Shown: positions 14,897 to 24,800 of the stretch, in pieces | How the letters are laid out: each line of letters opens with the position of its first letter | Position numbering within the stretch: the stretch's first letter is position 1 | Notes under the pieces: model-generated | Databases searched by the model: none | Told to the model about the DNA's origin: nothing | What the model saw: the letters and a program-made list of their open reading frames with translations, nothing else | Made by a program: the position numbers and the translations under genes | From: Actinomyces qiguomingii | GTDB taxonomy: Bacteria; Actinomycetota; Actinomycetes; Actinomycetales; Actinomycetaceae | Reading direction: 5' to 3' | Length of the DNA: 64,000 nucleotides | Assembly (NCBI RefSeq): GCF_004102025.1 | Contig: NZ_CP025228.1 | Location: 1,612,001-1,676,000 of the forward strand

Positions 14897-17020
14897 ATGA
14901 ACGACCACGCCCAGGCAGCCGACGCCCCGCGCCCCGCGGGCACGCCCGGCGCTTTGCCCAGTCCCGCCCAACTGCTCGACGCCCTTGACCCCGACCAGCG
15001 CCAGGTAGCCGAGCACCTGGAAGGCGCCCTGTGCGTGCTGGCGGGCGCCGGCACCGGCAAGACCCGGGCGATCACCTACCGCATCGCCCATGGGGTGGCG
15101 GTGGGCGCCTACCAGCCCACCCAGGTCCTGGCCGTCACCTTCACCGCCCGCGCCGCCGGAGAGATGCGCTCGCGCCTGGCCGACCTGGGCGTGCACGGGG
15201 CCCAGGCGCGCACCTTCCATTCTGCGGCCCTGCGCCAGCTGACCTACTTCTGGCCCACCGCCATCGGCGGGCGCCGTCATGAGATCGAGGGTCACAAGGG
15301 TCGTCTGGTCGGCATTGCCGCCCACCGGCTGGGCTTGAGTACGGACCGCGCCCTAATCCGTGATCTGGCCGCCGAAGTCGAATGGGCCAAGGTGACCATG
15401 ACCCTCCCGGAGGACTATGCCCAGGCGGCCGCCGCCCAGGGGCGAGTCGGGGTGGGGGACCTGGATCCGGCCACCGTCGCCCGTCTGCTGGCCGTATACG
15501 AGGAAGTCAAGGCGGAGCGGGGCGTGATCGACTTTGAGGACGTGCTGCTGCTGATGGTCGGCATCCTCAAGGACCGCGAAGACATTGCCGCCCAGATCCG
15601 CGGCCAGTACAAGCACTTCGTGGTCGACGAGTACCAGGACGTCTCCCCGCTTCAGCAGCGGCTGCTGGACTTGTGGCTGGGCCGGCGCCGCCAGCTGTGC
15701 GTGGTCGGCGACGTCTCCCAGACCATCTACTCCTTCACGGGCGCCACCCCCGAATTCCTCACCGGTTTCGCCTCCCGCTACGAAGGTGCCCGCACCGTGC
15801 GGCTGACTCGCGACTATCGCTCCACCCCGCAGGTGGTGTCGCTGGCCAACCGGGTGCTGTCGCGCTCGCGGCGCGGTGCTGGGGCCCTGTCCCTGCCGGC
15901 CGGGGCGGTGCAGCTGCAGGCGCAGCGGCCGTCCGGCCCGGCCGTGCGCTTCGAGGCTTATGACGACGACGTCGCCGAGGCCGCCGGGGTTGCCGCCCAG
16001 GTGCAGCGGCTGCGGGCGGCCGGAGTGGACTTGTCCGAGATCGCCGTCCTGTACCGCACCAACTCCCAGTCAGAGGTGGTAGAGCAGGCGCTGGCCGACG
16101 CCGGCATCGGCTACCTGGTGCGCGGCGGGGAGCGCTTCTTCGAACGCGAGGAGGTCAAGCGCGCCATGGTGCTGCTGCGCGCCGCCGCCCGCACTGAGCG
16201 CGCTCAGCTCACCGGCGACCCCGGTGCAGATACTCGCATGGTGCTGTCCCGGGAGGGCTGGAGTGAGCAGCCGCCGGCAGCCCGTGGGGCCATGCGCGAG
16301 CGTTGGGACTCCCTGAATGCGATTGTGGAACTGGCGGATCAGCTCGGCCAGCGACGGGGCACCGACCTGGACGGGCTCGTGGCCGAACTCACCGCCCGGG
16401 CGGAGGCCCAGAACGCCCCCACCGTCGACGGTGTCACCCTGTCATCCCTGCACGCCGCCAAGGGACTGGAGTGGGATGCGGTGCTGCTGATCGGCGCCTG
16501 CGAGGGGCTGCTGCCGATCTCCCTGGCAGAAGGGCCCGCCGCAATTGAGGAGGAGCGGCGCCTGCTGTACGTGGGCGTCACCCGCGCCCGCGAGCACCTA
16601 GTGATCTCCTACGCACGCGCCCGCAATCCCGGCGGCCGCGCCTCCCGCAAGCCCTCCCGGTTCCTGGATGGTATCTGGCCCACCGACGCCGACACCCCCG
16701 CGCGCCGCCGCTCCAGCTCCGGCAAGGGGCCGCGCGCCCGCGCCAAGGAGGCGGCGGAGCAGTTCGAGGCAGACAACGATCCGGCTACCGTGGCCCTGTT
16801 CGAGCAGTTGCGCGCCTGGCGCTCACAGGTCGCCAAGGAGGGATCGAAGCCGGCGTACACCGTGTTCGCCGATGCCACCCTGCGGTCGATCGCCGTCGTC
16901 AAGCCGGGCGTGCTCGCGCAGCTGTCTCTGATCCGCGGGGTCGGCGCCGTCAAGCTCAAAGAGTATGGGCCCGACGTGCTACGGATCGTGCGTGAATTCA
17001 GCCAGGTGGATCAGCAATAG
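14897..17020 (+). CDS. uvrD2: ATP-dependent DNA helicase, UvrD2-like with HRDC domain
   Basis: Superfamily 1A 3'-5' DNA helicase, about 707 residues. Motifs in order: LDPDQRQVAEHLEGALCVLA and AGAGTGKTRAITYRI (Walker A, about 48), QVLAVTFTARAAGEM, FVVDEYQDVSPLQQRLLDLW (Walker B), VVGDVSQTIYSFTGA, YRSTPQVVSLANRVL, SSLHAAKGLEWDAVLLIGAC and RRLLYVGVTRAREHLVISYA. The C-terminal ATVALFEQLRAWRSQVAKE to GVGAVKLKEYGPDVLRIVRE is an HRDC domain, the mark of the actinobacterial UvrD2 group. No ribosome binding site is clear. A GTG at 14879 would add six residues. Its 3' end overlaps the end of the convergent E1-like gene by 10 bp. Confidence 0.92.
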   Translation: MNDHAQAADAPRPAGTPGALPSPAQLLDALDPDQRQVAEHLEGALCVLAGAGTGKTRAITYRIAHGVAVGAYQPTQVLAVTFTARAAGEMRSRLADLGVHGAQARTFHSAALRQLTYFWPTAIGGRRHEIEGHKGRLVGIAAHRLGLSTDRALIRDLAAEVEWAKVTMTLPEDYAQAAAAQGRVGVGDLDPATVARLLAVYEEVKAERGVIDFEDVLLLMVGILKDREDIAAQIRGQYKHFVVDEYQDVSPLQQRLLDLWLGRRRQLCVVGDVSQTIYSFTGATPEFLTGFASRYEGARTVRLTRDYRSTPQVVSLANRVLSRSRRGAGALSLPAGAVQLQAQRPSGPAVRFEAYDDDVAEAAGVAAQVQRLRAAGVDLSEIAVLYRTNSQSEVVEQALADAGIGYLVRGGERFFEREEVKRAMVLLRAAARTERAQLTGDPGADTRMVLSREGWSEQPPAARGAMRERWDSLNAIVELADQLGQRRGTDLDGLVAELTARAEAQNAPTVDGVTLSSLHAAKGLEWDAVLLIGACEGLLPISLAEGPAAIEEERRLLYVGVTRAREHLVISYARARNPGGRASRKPSRFLDGIWPTDADTPARRRSSSGKGPRARAKEAAEQFEADNDPATVALFEQLRAWRSQVAKEGSKPAYTVFADATLRSIAVVKPGVLAQLSLIRGVGAVKLKEYGPDVLRIVREFSQVDQQ

Positions 17021-17979
17021 CGGGAAGCGTCCGCGGCCTCCGGCTCCGACCCGGCGTCGCAGCCCTCCTCGGCCGCCAGTTGGAGGCATAGGCACTCGGG
17101 GTGAGGGCGCCAGCGGCGCGCTACGCCCACGGCGTCGGTGGCGGACAGTTCCACACTGCGCCCCTCCCATTGGGAGCCCCTGCCGGTGACGACATCGAGA
17201 ACCGCTCGGGCAGCCAGTGCTGCCGCCTGATGCAGCAGTAGTCGCTCTATCACTGGAGCCGGCAGCAGCCGAAGTTGTGTGGCCAGGGCCGGCCAGCAGG
17301 GGTCGGCGTCTCGCTCCCACAGGTCCAGACAGGTGGTGCACACAGGCGAGTTCTCGGCCACCAGCGGTCCCACCCGCACGCTCACTTCCCTCACCACCAC
17401 CGGCAGATGCGAGATGCCCTCCCGCGCCAGATCTCGTGAGGGCACCGGATCGATCACGTGTCCCTGCAGGGAGACGACCACATCGGGCCGCAGATTCAAT
17501 GGGGCCCGGGTGTGTACCGCGGCAGACAGATTCGTTGCCCAGTCGGCCAGGGCGTCGTCGTCGGGCAGGATGGTGGGCACTCCGGCCTCCACCAGCAGGC
17601 GGATGATGTCGCGGGCCAACTCGCCGCCGCCCAGTAGGGCGACGCTGGCGGCCCGTAGCATGCCGGCGCGCTCGGACGGATCGGTGGACAGCCGGTCCCA
17701 GTAGAGCGTGTCGGCATTGTCCGGAGGGTCGGGGGAGCTGTCGATGACACCCGCTTCGCACAGGTCAGAGACGATGGCGCGGGCTCGCTCCAAGGGCACT
17801 CGACTCCAACGGGCGGCGCGGTAGATACCAGCGGGGCGAATCTCGTCGGGGAGCCGATCCAGCAACAGCTGTTCCCCGCTGGTCAGCCCGGACAGGATGA
17901 GGGCGTGACCCGGCTCGGCCCCGATCTGGCTCTCTCCGGGGGCGCGCCATAAGACGGGGGACTGGCCGCGGATACGCAT
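17011..17979 (-). CDS. Lone ThiF/E1-like protein of the TOMM cyclodehydratase type
   Basis: 322-residue protein resembling the E1-like (C-domain) partner of azoline-forming cyclodehydratases. The N-terminal 90 residues look like a winged-helix leader-peptide-binding region (LTSGEQLLLDRLPDE, VPLERARAIVSDLCEAGVID). A Rossmann-like stretch follows (SVALLGGGELARDIIRLLVE, about 112-131). Two cysteine pairs suited to one zinc are visible: VCTTCLDLWERDADPCW and RRWRPHPECLCLQL, the latter like the conserved HPxCxC ending of this family. No YcaO protein or precursor peptide is encoded in the window. It lies where mycobacteria also have an uncharacterised gene beside uvrD2. CAGGAG lies just before the ATG. 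Function unknown. Confidence 0.65.
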   Translation of the reverse strand: MRIRGQSPVLWRAPGESQIGAEPGHALILSGLTSGEQLLLDRLPDEIRPAGIYRAARWSRVPLERARAIVSDLCEAGVIDSSPDPPDNADTLYWDRLSTDPSERAGMLRAASVALLGGGELARDIIRLLVEAGVPTILPDDDALADWATNLSAAVHTRAPLNLRPDVVVSLQGHVIDPVPSRDLAREGISHLPVVVREVSVRVGPLVAENSPVCTTCLDLWERDADPCWPALATQLRLLPAPVIERLLLHQAAALAARAVLDVVTGRGSQWEGRSVELSATDAVGVARRWRPHPECLCLQLAAEEGCDAGSEPEAADASRYC

Positions 17980-18094
17980 GACTGCTCCTGTCTGTTCCCG
18001 TCGGCACCTGTGTCGACGGCATCGGCTTCAGCATGGCAGGGTGCCCGTGCGGGCCGCCAGTACCGATTCGCGGCCTGTGGAAAACCCGCCCGGA

Positions 18095-18124
18095 GAGCCC
18101 CTGCCTCGGCTGAGGCAGGGGCTC
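18095..18124. terminator. Strong hairpin between the E1-like and PDZ protease genes
   Basis: GAGCCCCTGCCTC at 18095-18107 is followed by a 4-base loop and its perfect complement. It overlaps the stop codon of the protease gene. There is no T tract directly after it, so termination efficiency is uncertain. Confidence 0.6.
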
Positions 18125-19349
18125 AGTCACCTCCAAGTACCGTCTCGCAGGTCATCAACCCGTCCGTATCCTGCACGGCAATAGCCTGGACCGCCTCAAC
18201 CGCCTCGTGAAGTGTTCCCACCGCATATACATTCAGACCATCGGGGACATTGCCTACCACCTCTTGACAGTTGGTGGTGGGGGCCAGGAAGTACTCGGAG
18301 CCGTCCTGGCGCGCGCCTGCCATCTTCTGCTTGATGCCCCCGATCGCTCCGATAGTGCCGTCGATGGCGATCGTGCCGGTGCCGGCGATGTCCTGTCCGC
18401 CGGTCAGGTCTCCGGGAGTGATTTCGTCAATGATCCCCAGTGCGAAGATGGTACCCGCGCTCGGACCGCCCACGTCGGAAAGGCCAAAGGATGCGTCGAT
18501 GTCCGAGTCGGCCTGTGCCGATAAGCTCAACCCGAGTAGGGAGCCGTCTGAGTCGGGATGTCCATCCCCGTCAGAATCCTGGGGGCTGATTGTGGTCAGC
18601 GCGACGTTCACCTTCGAGCCTTCCCTGTCCACCTGCAGCGTCAGGGGCGTGGCCGGGGCGATTGTGGTCATCAGTTCGCGCAACTGGGGGTAGGAGGTGA
18701 TGTTGGTCGTCTCGCCGTCGGCGGTGGTGATGGACTCCAGCACATCGCCGGGCAGGACGTCGGCGCCCTGTTGCTCATCCACCGTCCCCTCAACGGTGAG
18801 GATCATGCGGTTGGCCTCACCGGTCTCCATAAGCGCGGCGACCACGGCGGCGTCCTGCGAACTGGTCATCTGCGCCTGGTTGACCTTCTCCACCTGCTCT
18901 GCGCTCAGCGACTCCGGGCACACCTGATCTCGATCCAGGACCGTCTTGTCGCTGCTGAGCCAGGCGTCCAGCAGCATGAAGAAGGTGACCGGGTAGCCCG
19001 GACATCCCGATACAGAAACGGTGGTCATGCGTAGGGCGCCGGTAGTGTCATAGGTCTGGGTGCCGGTTACGGTCAACAGGTCCTGCTCCGCTCCATCGGA
19101 GGTGTCGGCCAGGACGTTCCAGGTGGGGCCGGGTGCCTGAATAACCTTGTTTATCGGCACCGTCGCGCCCGCAATCACTAGCGCCACCACGGCAGCCAGG
19201 CCGGCGAGCAACCAGGCCCGGCGCCTGCCGCGGAACAGGCCCTGGGTGGTGTCGGGATCGGCGTCGGAGCCAGGTTCGGGCGGCGGCGTCGTAGCAGGGG
19301 CGGAGTCCGGACCGGACTCCATGGAGTCGTCGGAAGGGGTCTGTGTCAC
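18123..19349 (-). CDS. Membrane-anchored PDZ / Lon-type serine protease (YlbL family)
   Basis: 408 residues. A cytoplasmic N-terminus rich in Asp, Pro and Ser is followed by one membrane segment (AWLLAGLAAVVALVIAGATV, about 45-64), placing the rest outside the cell. A PDZ domain (VDEQQGADVLPGDVLESITT through PATPLTLQVDREGSKVNVAL) precedes a C-terminal Lon-type proteolytic domain with the Ser-Lys dyad in DVGGPSAGTIFALG (Ser about 296) and IGGIKQKMAGAR (Lys about 339). Its order beside uvrD2, a zincin-like gene and UPF0182 is shared with mycobacteria. Start is a GTG; an in-frame ATG 30 bases downstream is possible. Confidence 0.9.
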   Translation of the reverse strand: MTQTPSDDSMESGPDSAPATTPPPEPGSDADPDTTQGLFRGRRRAWLLAGLAAVVALVIAGATVPINKVIQAPGPTWNVLADTSDGAEQDLLTVTGTQTYDTTGALRMTTVSVSGCPGYPVTFFMLLDAWLSSDKTVLDRDQVCPESLSAEQVEKVNQAQMTSSQDAAVVAALMETGEANRMILTVEGTVDEQQGADVLPGDVLESITTADGETTNITSYPQLRELMTTIAPATPLTLQVDREGSKVNVALTTISPQDSDGDGHPDSDGSLLGLSLSAQADSDIDASFGLSDVGGPSAGTIFALGIIDEITPGDLTGGQDIAGTGTIAIDGTIGAIGGIKQKMAGARQDGSEYFLAPTTNCQEVVGNVPDGLNVYAVGTLHEAVEAVQAIAVQDTDGLMTCETVLGGD

Positions 19350-19527
19350 GAGAACATCATGACGTCTGTATCTGGGAACTGTGCAATCGTCACCTGCTCA
19401 TCGGCTGGCTACGCAGCCGGCCATGGCCCGCACTCAGGAATGGGTGACATGATCTGAGTGTTTTCATCAGGCGACCGGCCCGGCGTCCCGGGCGGCGCAC
19501 ACGTGCCGGAACCACCGAGAGGAACCC

Positions 19528-20970
19528 ATGACCGAGGACCCCTTCGACGCGATTGAGCAGATGCTCGCCGCCATGTTCGGCCCCCAGATGGCGGCCGACG
19601 CGGTGGCTGCGTTGCGGGCATCGGGTGTCGACCCGGAACGGCTCGCACAGATGAGCGGCATGGGCGACTTGTCCCGCCTGACTCCCGCCCAGCTCGGCGG
19701 TCTGCAAGCGCAATTACAACAGCTGTTCGCCGGGGCCGGCGGCGGCACCGTCAATTGGGCGATGGGCCAAGACCTGGCACTGCGCACCGTGCGCGGCGAC
19801 GCAGATCCGGTCATCACGGCCGCGGACGCCGAGAGAATACGTGACGCCCTGGCGGTGGCGGATCTTTGGCTCGATGCCGCTACCGACTTCATGCCGGCCC
19901 CAGGACCAAGAGAGGCCTGGACGCGCTCGAAATGGGTCGAGCGCACACTGCCGGTCTGGAAGGAGGTGTGCGCCCCCGTGGCCGACGCCGCCACCTCCGC
20001 ACTGGCCGACGCGCTGGAGCAGCAGATAAACCGACTGCCCGACTCCGAGGCCGCGGCCGCCCACATGGGTGCTCTCGGCAAACTTATGCGTTCCATGGCG
20101 GGCACCGCTTTCGGCCTGCAGCTCGGGCAGGCCATCGGTGAACTCGGCCGCCAGGCGGTTGCCGCCACTGATGTCGGCCTGCCTCTCATGCGGGAGTCGG
20201 GCACCGCGCTGGTACCGACCAATGTAGCCACATTCGCCGCCGAACTGGAGGCCGACGTCGAGCAGGTTCGACTCTTCCTGGCGGTTCGGGAGGCTGCCGC
20301 CGCCCGCCTGTACGCGCATGTGCCGTGGCTGCGCAGCCAGCTGCTGGCCGCCGTCGAGGCCTATACGCGCGGCATCGTCATTGATGTCGAAGCCGTGGAG
20401 CAGGCGGTCGCGCAGGTCGACCCCAACGATCCGGAAGCCATACGGCGGGCGCTGGAATCGGGCATGTTCTCGCCGCAGGATACGGCCGCCCAGAAGGAGG
20501 CCCTGGAGAACCTAGAGACTCTGTTGGCGCTGGTTGAGGGCTGGGTCGAGGTGGTTACGGCGCGCGCCCTGGCGCCGCACCTCCCGCTCGCCGTAGCCCT
20601 GCGTGAAATGGTGCGTCGTCGACGTGTCCAGGGCGGTCCTGCCGAGCAGGTCTTCGCCCGGCTGATCGGCCTGGAGTTCCGTCCCCGCCGAGTGCGCGAG
20701 GCCGCACGGCTGTGGGAGCAGCTCGGTGCCGAACTGGGGGATGCGGACCGGGACGCCTTCTGGCGTCACCCCGATGTGGTTCCGACGGCAGCGGAGCTGG
20801 CCAATCCGGAGGATTTTTTGACCATGCGACGGGCCGCCCAGGATATGGACGCGCAGATGGACGCAGACCTGGCCTCCTTGCTTGACGGCACGCTCGGATA
20901 CGCCGATGGCGCCAAGGACGCCGACGCCGGCAACTCCGAGTCGGGACAGGATCGGCCCGAGGGTCACTGA
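19528..20970 (+). CDS. Zincin-like protein, DUF2342 / 'F420 biosynthesis-associated' family
   Basis: 480 residues, cytoplasmic by composition. It shows the layout of the actinobacterial zincin-like DUF2342 family: Gln-rich N-terminus (PAQLGGLQAQLQQLFAGAGG), ALADALEQQINRL, AFGLQLGQAIGELGRQAV, then VREAAAARLYAHVPWLRSQL (about 252-271), the equivalent of the active-site helix, and IDVEAVEQAVAQVDPNDPEA. I expect a His in the active-site helix where this protein has Ala (REAAAARL), and I see no HExxH, so catalysis is doubtful. There is no F420 pathway gene nearby. AGAGG precedes the ATG. It converges on the PPA1309-type gene with a 5-bp gap. Confidence 0.8.
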   Translation: MTEDPFDAIEQMLAAMFGPQMAADAVAALRASGVDPERLAQMSGMGDLSRLTPAQLGGLQAQLQQLFAGAGGGTVNWAMGQDLALRTVRGDADPVITAADAERIRDALAVADLWLDAATDFMPAPGPREAWTRSKWVERTLPVWKEVCAPVADAATSALADALEQQINRLPDSEAAAAHMGALGKLMRSMAGTAFGLQLGQAIGELGRQAVAATDVGLPLMRESGTALVPTNVATFAAELEADVEQVRLFLAVREAAAARLYAHVPWLRSQLLAAVEAYTRGIVIDVEAVEQAVAQVDPNDPEAIRRALESGMFSPQDTAAQKEALENLETLLALVEGWVEVVTARALAPHLPLAVALREMVRRRRVQGGPAEQVFARLIGLEFRPRRVREAARLWEQLGAELGDADRDAFWRHPDVVPTAAELANPEDFLTMRRAAQDMDAQMDADLASLLDGTLGYADGAKDADAGNSESGQDRPEGH

Positions 20971-20975
20971 GCCGG

Positions 20976-21581
20976 TTACTCAAGGGTGCGTCGGAGGGCC
21001 TCGACCAGGTCGGGGACTAAATCGGCCCCGCCTGCCGTCCGATCGGAGGAGTCGTGGGAACGGGTGCGCAGGACGCACCAAGACTCCCCGGACCGCAGCA
21101 CACCCACGACGATGCGCACATCATCCCGGTCCGGGCGTGCCAGCAGATAGGCGGTGCGCTCCTGAGGGTCCTCTATTGCCGCTGCTTCGCGCTCGGCCTG
21201 GGCGGGCAGCACCATTCGCTCCGTGGCCACGGCCGTTCCGTCCACATCCTGCGGCCATACAATGCCCGCCAGTAGTTCCTCCAGGTTCTGCGCACGCGGC
21301 AGATCCCCTTGCTCGATCGCGGTCAGCGACTGCGGTTCGGCACGGGCCTCGGCCAGTGCGTCCGCGTCCAGCATCTGGACCAGTTCCGGATCCTTCAGCA
21401 GGACGGCGGTGCGCACCAGGGCGAACACCCCAACCGGCGCATCCCATCCGACCCGTGCCACGTGTTCTTCCAATTGTGTCACCACGCGCGTGAGGGCGGC
21501 CTGCCTGGACGCGGGCATTGCGGGGGAGGGCAAGGGGTCGTTTCGGGTCGCGGCAGCGTCGGGAGTCGTGTACTGGCTCAT
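20976..21581 (-). CDS. PPA1309-family conserved protein
   Basis: 201-residue acidic, apparently cytosolic protein conserved in actinobacteria as a neighbour of UPF0182 genes. Recognisable blocks are LEEHVARVGWDAPVGVFALV (about 38-57), TAIEQGDLPRAQNLEELLAG, IVWPQDVDGTAVATERMVLP and RDDVRIVVGVLRSGESWCVL, ending LVPDLVEALRRTL. No signal peptide, membrane segment or catalytic motif is visible and the function is unknown. It is divergent from the UPF0182 gene, with about 240 bp between them. Confidence 0.8.
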   Translation of the reverse strand: MSQYTTPDAAATRNDPLPSPAMPASRQAALTRVVTQLEEHVARVGWDAPVGVFALVRTAVLLKDPELVQMLDADALAEARAEPQSLTAIEQGDLPRAQNLEELLAGIVWPQDVDGTAVATERMVLPAQAEREAAAIEDPQERTAYLLARPDRDDVRIVVGVLRSGESWCVLRTRSHDSSDRTAGGADLVPDLVEALRRTLE

Positions 21582-21824
21582 AGCGTCATCGTCTCATCGC
21601 CATGTGAGTATGTTGGGGCGCCATCGTGGCCGAGTCGATGATGCTTCCGGTCTGGGCAGCCAGGCGCTCGCCGCCGGGCTGATCCGCGGCGCAACGGCGA
21701 CCAGGAATGGGCTGAGGTTTTGTGGGCCTGACGTGACCTGTGCGACGATTGGCCACGGCGGCGCCACCGGCGCCCGCCACCGTGCGCTGTGGCGCACGCA
21801 CCATGACACGGAACGACACGGAGC

Positions 21825-24800
21825 GTGAACGTGACCACCAGGCCCGAAGACGATCCTATCGACAAGCCCGACGACGAGTCCGCTTCCGCCGACTCCCCTG
21901 AGACGGACAGCCGGGATGACCGCGTGCGCGGTGGCTTCTTCCAGGCCGACAGCTCTGAGGACGCCCGAGGAGCCGGCCGCGGGACGGCCGCCGCTTCGGG
22001 GGCCGCGGACGCCGCCGACGACGGGGAGAATTCTGAGGACAACAAACCCGAGGAGGACGGAGCGGAGGATTCCAGGCCTTTCGGATCCGCTTTTGATCCC
22101 TCCGCCCTCTTCGGTCTAGGGACGGCCCGACGCGCCTCCGGTGCGGCCCGCCCGGGCCGTCAGCAGCGCCCTGGCGGCGGATCGGGAGCCACCCGCCCGC
22201 CCACACGGCCGAGCGGCCCCGGTGGACGGCGTCGGCCCGGACCGCTGTCCCTGACTGTGGGTATCCTCGCTGCGCTCGCCGGCATCATCGGGTTCTGCTC
22301 GCGTACCTGGACGGAAGTGCTCTGGTACAGCCAGCTGGGTTTCTCCCGGGTGATCTGGACCCAGTGGATCGCCACGGGGGGAATGTTCCTGATCGGATTC
22401 CTGATCATGTTCGTGGCCGTCTTCGCGGCCATACGGCTGGCCTACCGCGCCCGCGAGATCGGCTTGCCCCGGGACGAGGCGTCCCGCAACCTCGAGGCTT
22501 ATCGGTCGGCCCTTGAACCAGTTCAGCGGCAGGTGACCTGGATCATTCCCGCGGTGCTGGCGCTGACCAGCTCCGCCTGGGACGTGGCTCCCCGCTGGCG
22601 GGAGGTGCTGCTCGCCGTGAATTCCCAGTCCTTCGGTACGGCGGATCCGCAGTTCGGGCTGGACGTGTCATTCTACGTGTTCATTCTGCCGGTGTTGGAG
22701 CTGGTGGTGTCATATCTGACCCGTGTGGTCGTGTTCGCGGGCATCTGCAGCGTTGTTATCCATTACGTGTACGGTGGCATCTCCGTGGCACGCACCCCGC
22801 ACTTCACCCGGGCGGCCCGGGTGCACCTGACGGTGTTCCTGGCCCTGTTCGCCCTCCTGCGGGGCGGCTCCTACTGGCTGGGGCGCTACAGCTCCCTGTA
22901 CGCCTCCAACGCGCGATTCGACGGGGCCGGCTACACCGACGTCAACGCTTCCATTCCCGCAAACGCGATACTGGCGGCCATCAGTGTGGTGGTCGCGGCG
23001 CTGTTCGTGTTCTCCATGCGCTCCAGCTCCTGGCGGTTGCCGATCACCGGCGTGGCCGTGATGATCGTGTCCGCGCTGCTGATCGGGGCCGCCTATCCCG
23101 CGGTGATCCAAAGATTCGTGGTCAATCCCAACGCCCAGCGTGAGGAGGCCCCTTACATCGACCGAAATATCAAGGCCACATTGACCGCTTACGGCCTGGA
23201 TGATGTGGAGACCACCGATTACGATGCCAAGACGACAGCGGAGGCCGGTCAGCTGTTGGAGGACGCAGAGTCGACCACTTCGATCCGCCTGTTGGATCCC
23301 AACCTGGTCTCGCCGACCTTCCGGCAGTTGCAGCAGAACAAGCAGTACTACTCCTTCGCCTCCTCACTGAACGTCGACCGGTACCGCATAGACGGTGCCA
23401 GCCGCGACACCGTAATAGCCGTGCGCGAGCTGAACTTTGATGGTCTGGACGCCAACCAGCGCACATGGGTCAACGAACATACCGTCTACACGCACGGCTA
23501 CGGCGTGGTCACGGCCTACGGCAACACCGTCGCTTCCGGTGGCTACCCGTCCTTCTGGGAGGGCGGCATTCCCTCTGTCGGAGACTTGGGCGAGTACGAG
23601 CCGCGCATTTACTTCGGCCAGGCTTCGCCGTCGTATTCGATCGTGGGCGGCGACGACGGCGGCAACCCCCGCGAGCTGGACTACCCCGACGACTCCGCGC
23701 CGTCCGGGCAGGTCAACACCACATTTGATGGGGACGGCGGACCGGACGTGTCCAATCCCTGGAACCGTCTGCTGTACGCCGTGCGCTTCCAGGAGATGAA
23801 CATCCTGTTCTCCCAAGAGGTGCGCAGTGGGTCGCAGATCCTGTACAACCGCAACCCCGCTGATCGGGTGGCACAGGTAGCGCCGTGGCTGACCCTGGAC
23901 GGCAGCCCCTACCCGGCGGTCGTGGATGATGACGACGACGCCTCCACTCCTAAGCGGGTCGTGTGGATCCTCGACGGCTACACCACAACCAATAATTACC
24001 CCTACTCCCAACACGAGTCCCTTGAGGACACGATGAGTGACGCCACCTCCGGCTCCGCCCTGCTGGGCGCCCCGGAGGAGTCCAATTACGTGCGCAACTC
24101 GGTCAAGGCGGTGGTCGATGCCTACGACGGCTCCGTGACCCTGTACGAGTGGGATGAGAACGACCCGATCCTCGCCGCCTGGAAGGCGGTCTTCCCCGGC
24201 TCGGTGACCCCGATGAGCCAGATGAGCACCGACCTGATGGCGCATATGCGCTACCCGGAGGACCTGTTTAAGGTCCAGCGCACCGTGCTGGCCAACTACC
24301 ACGTCACCGACCCGGAGGACTTCTACTCCGGTGGTGACTTCTGGAAAGTACCCGATGACCCGACCAAGTCCGGTGACGAGGCGCAGGCCCCGTACTACTT
24401 GACACTGAAGATGCCGGACCAGGATGAGGCGACCTTCTCCCTGTCCAGCGTCTACATCATTGGTGGTAACACCGACCGCAACGTGCTCACCGGCTTCCTG
24501 GCGGTGGATTCGGAGACGGCCGGTGGCGAGAACGGCGGACGCAACCCCGACTACGGCAAGCTGAGGCTGTTGGAGCTGCCGCGCTCCTCGAACGTGTCCG
24601 GTCCCGGCCAGGTGCAGAACAACTTCAACTCCAACGCCACCGTCTCTCAGGTGCTGAACCTGCTCTCGCAGCAGGGTTCGGAGGTGATCCGTGGCAACCT
24701 GCTGACCCTGCCGGTGGGCGGCGGGCTGTTGTACGTGCAGCCGGTGTATGTGCAGGCCTCCTCTGGGACGCAATATCCGCTGTTGCGTGAGGTACTGGTC

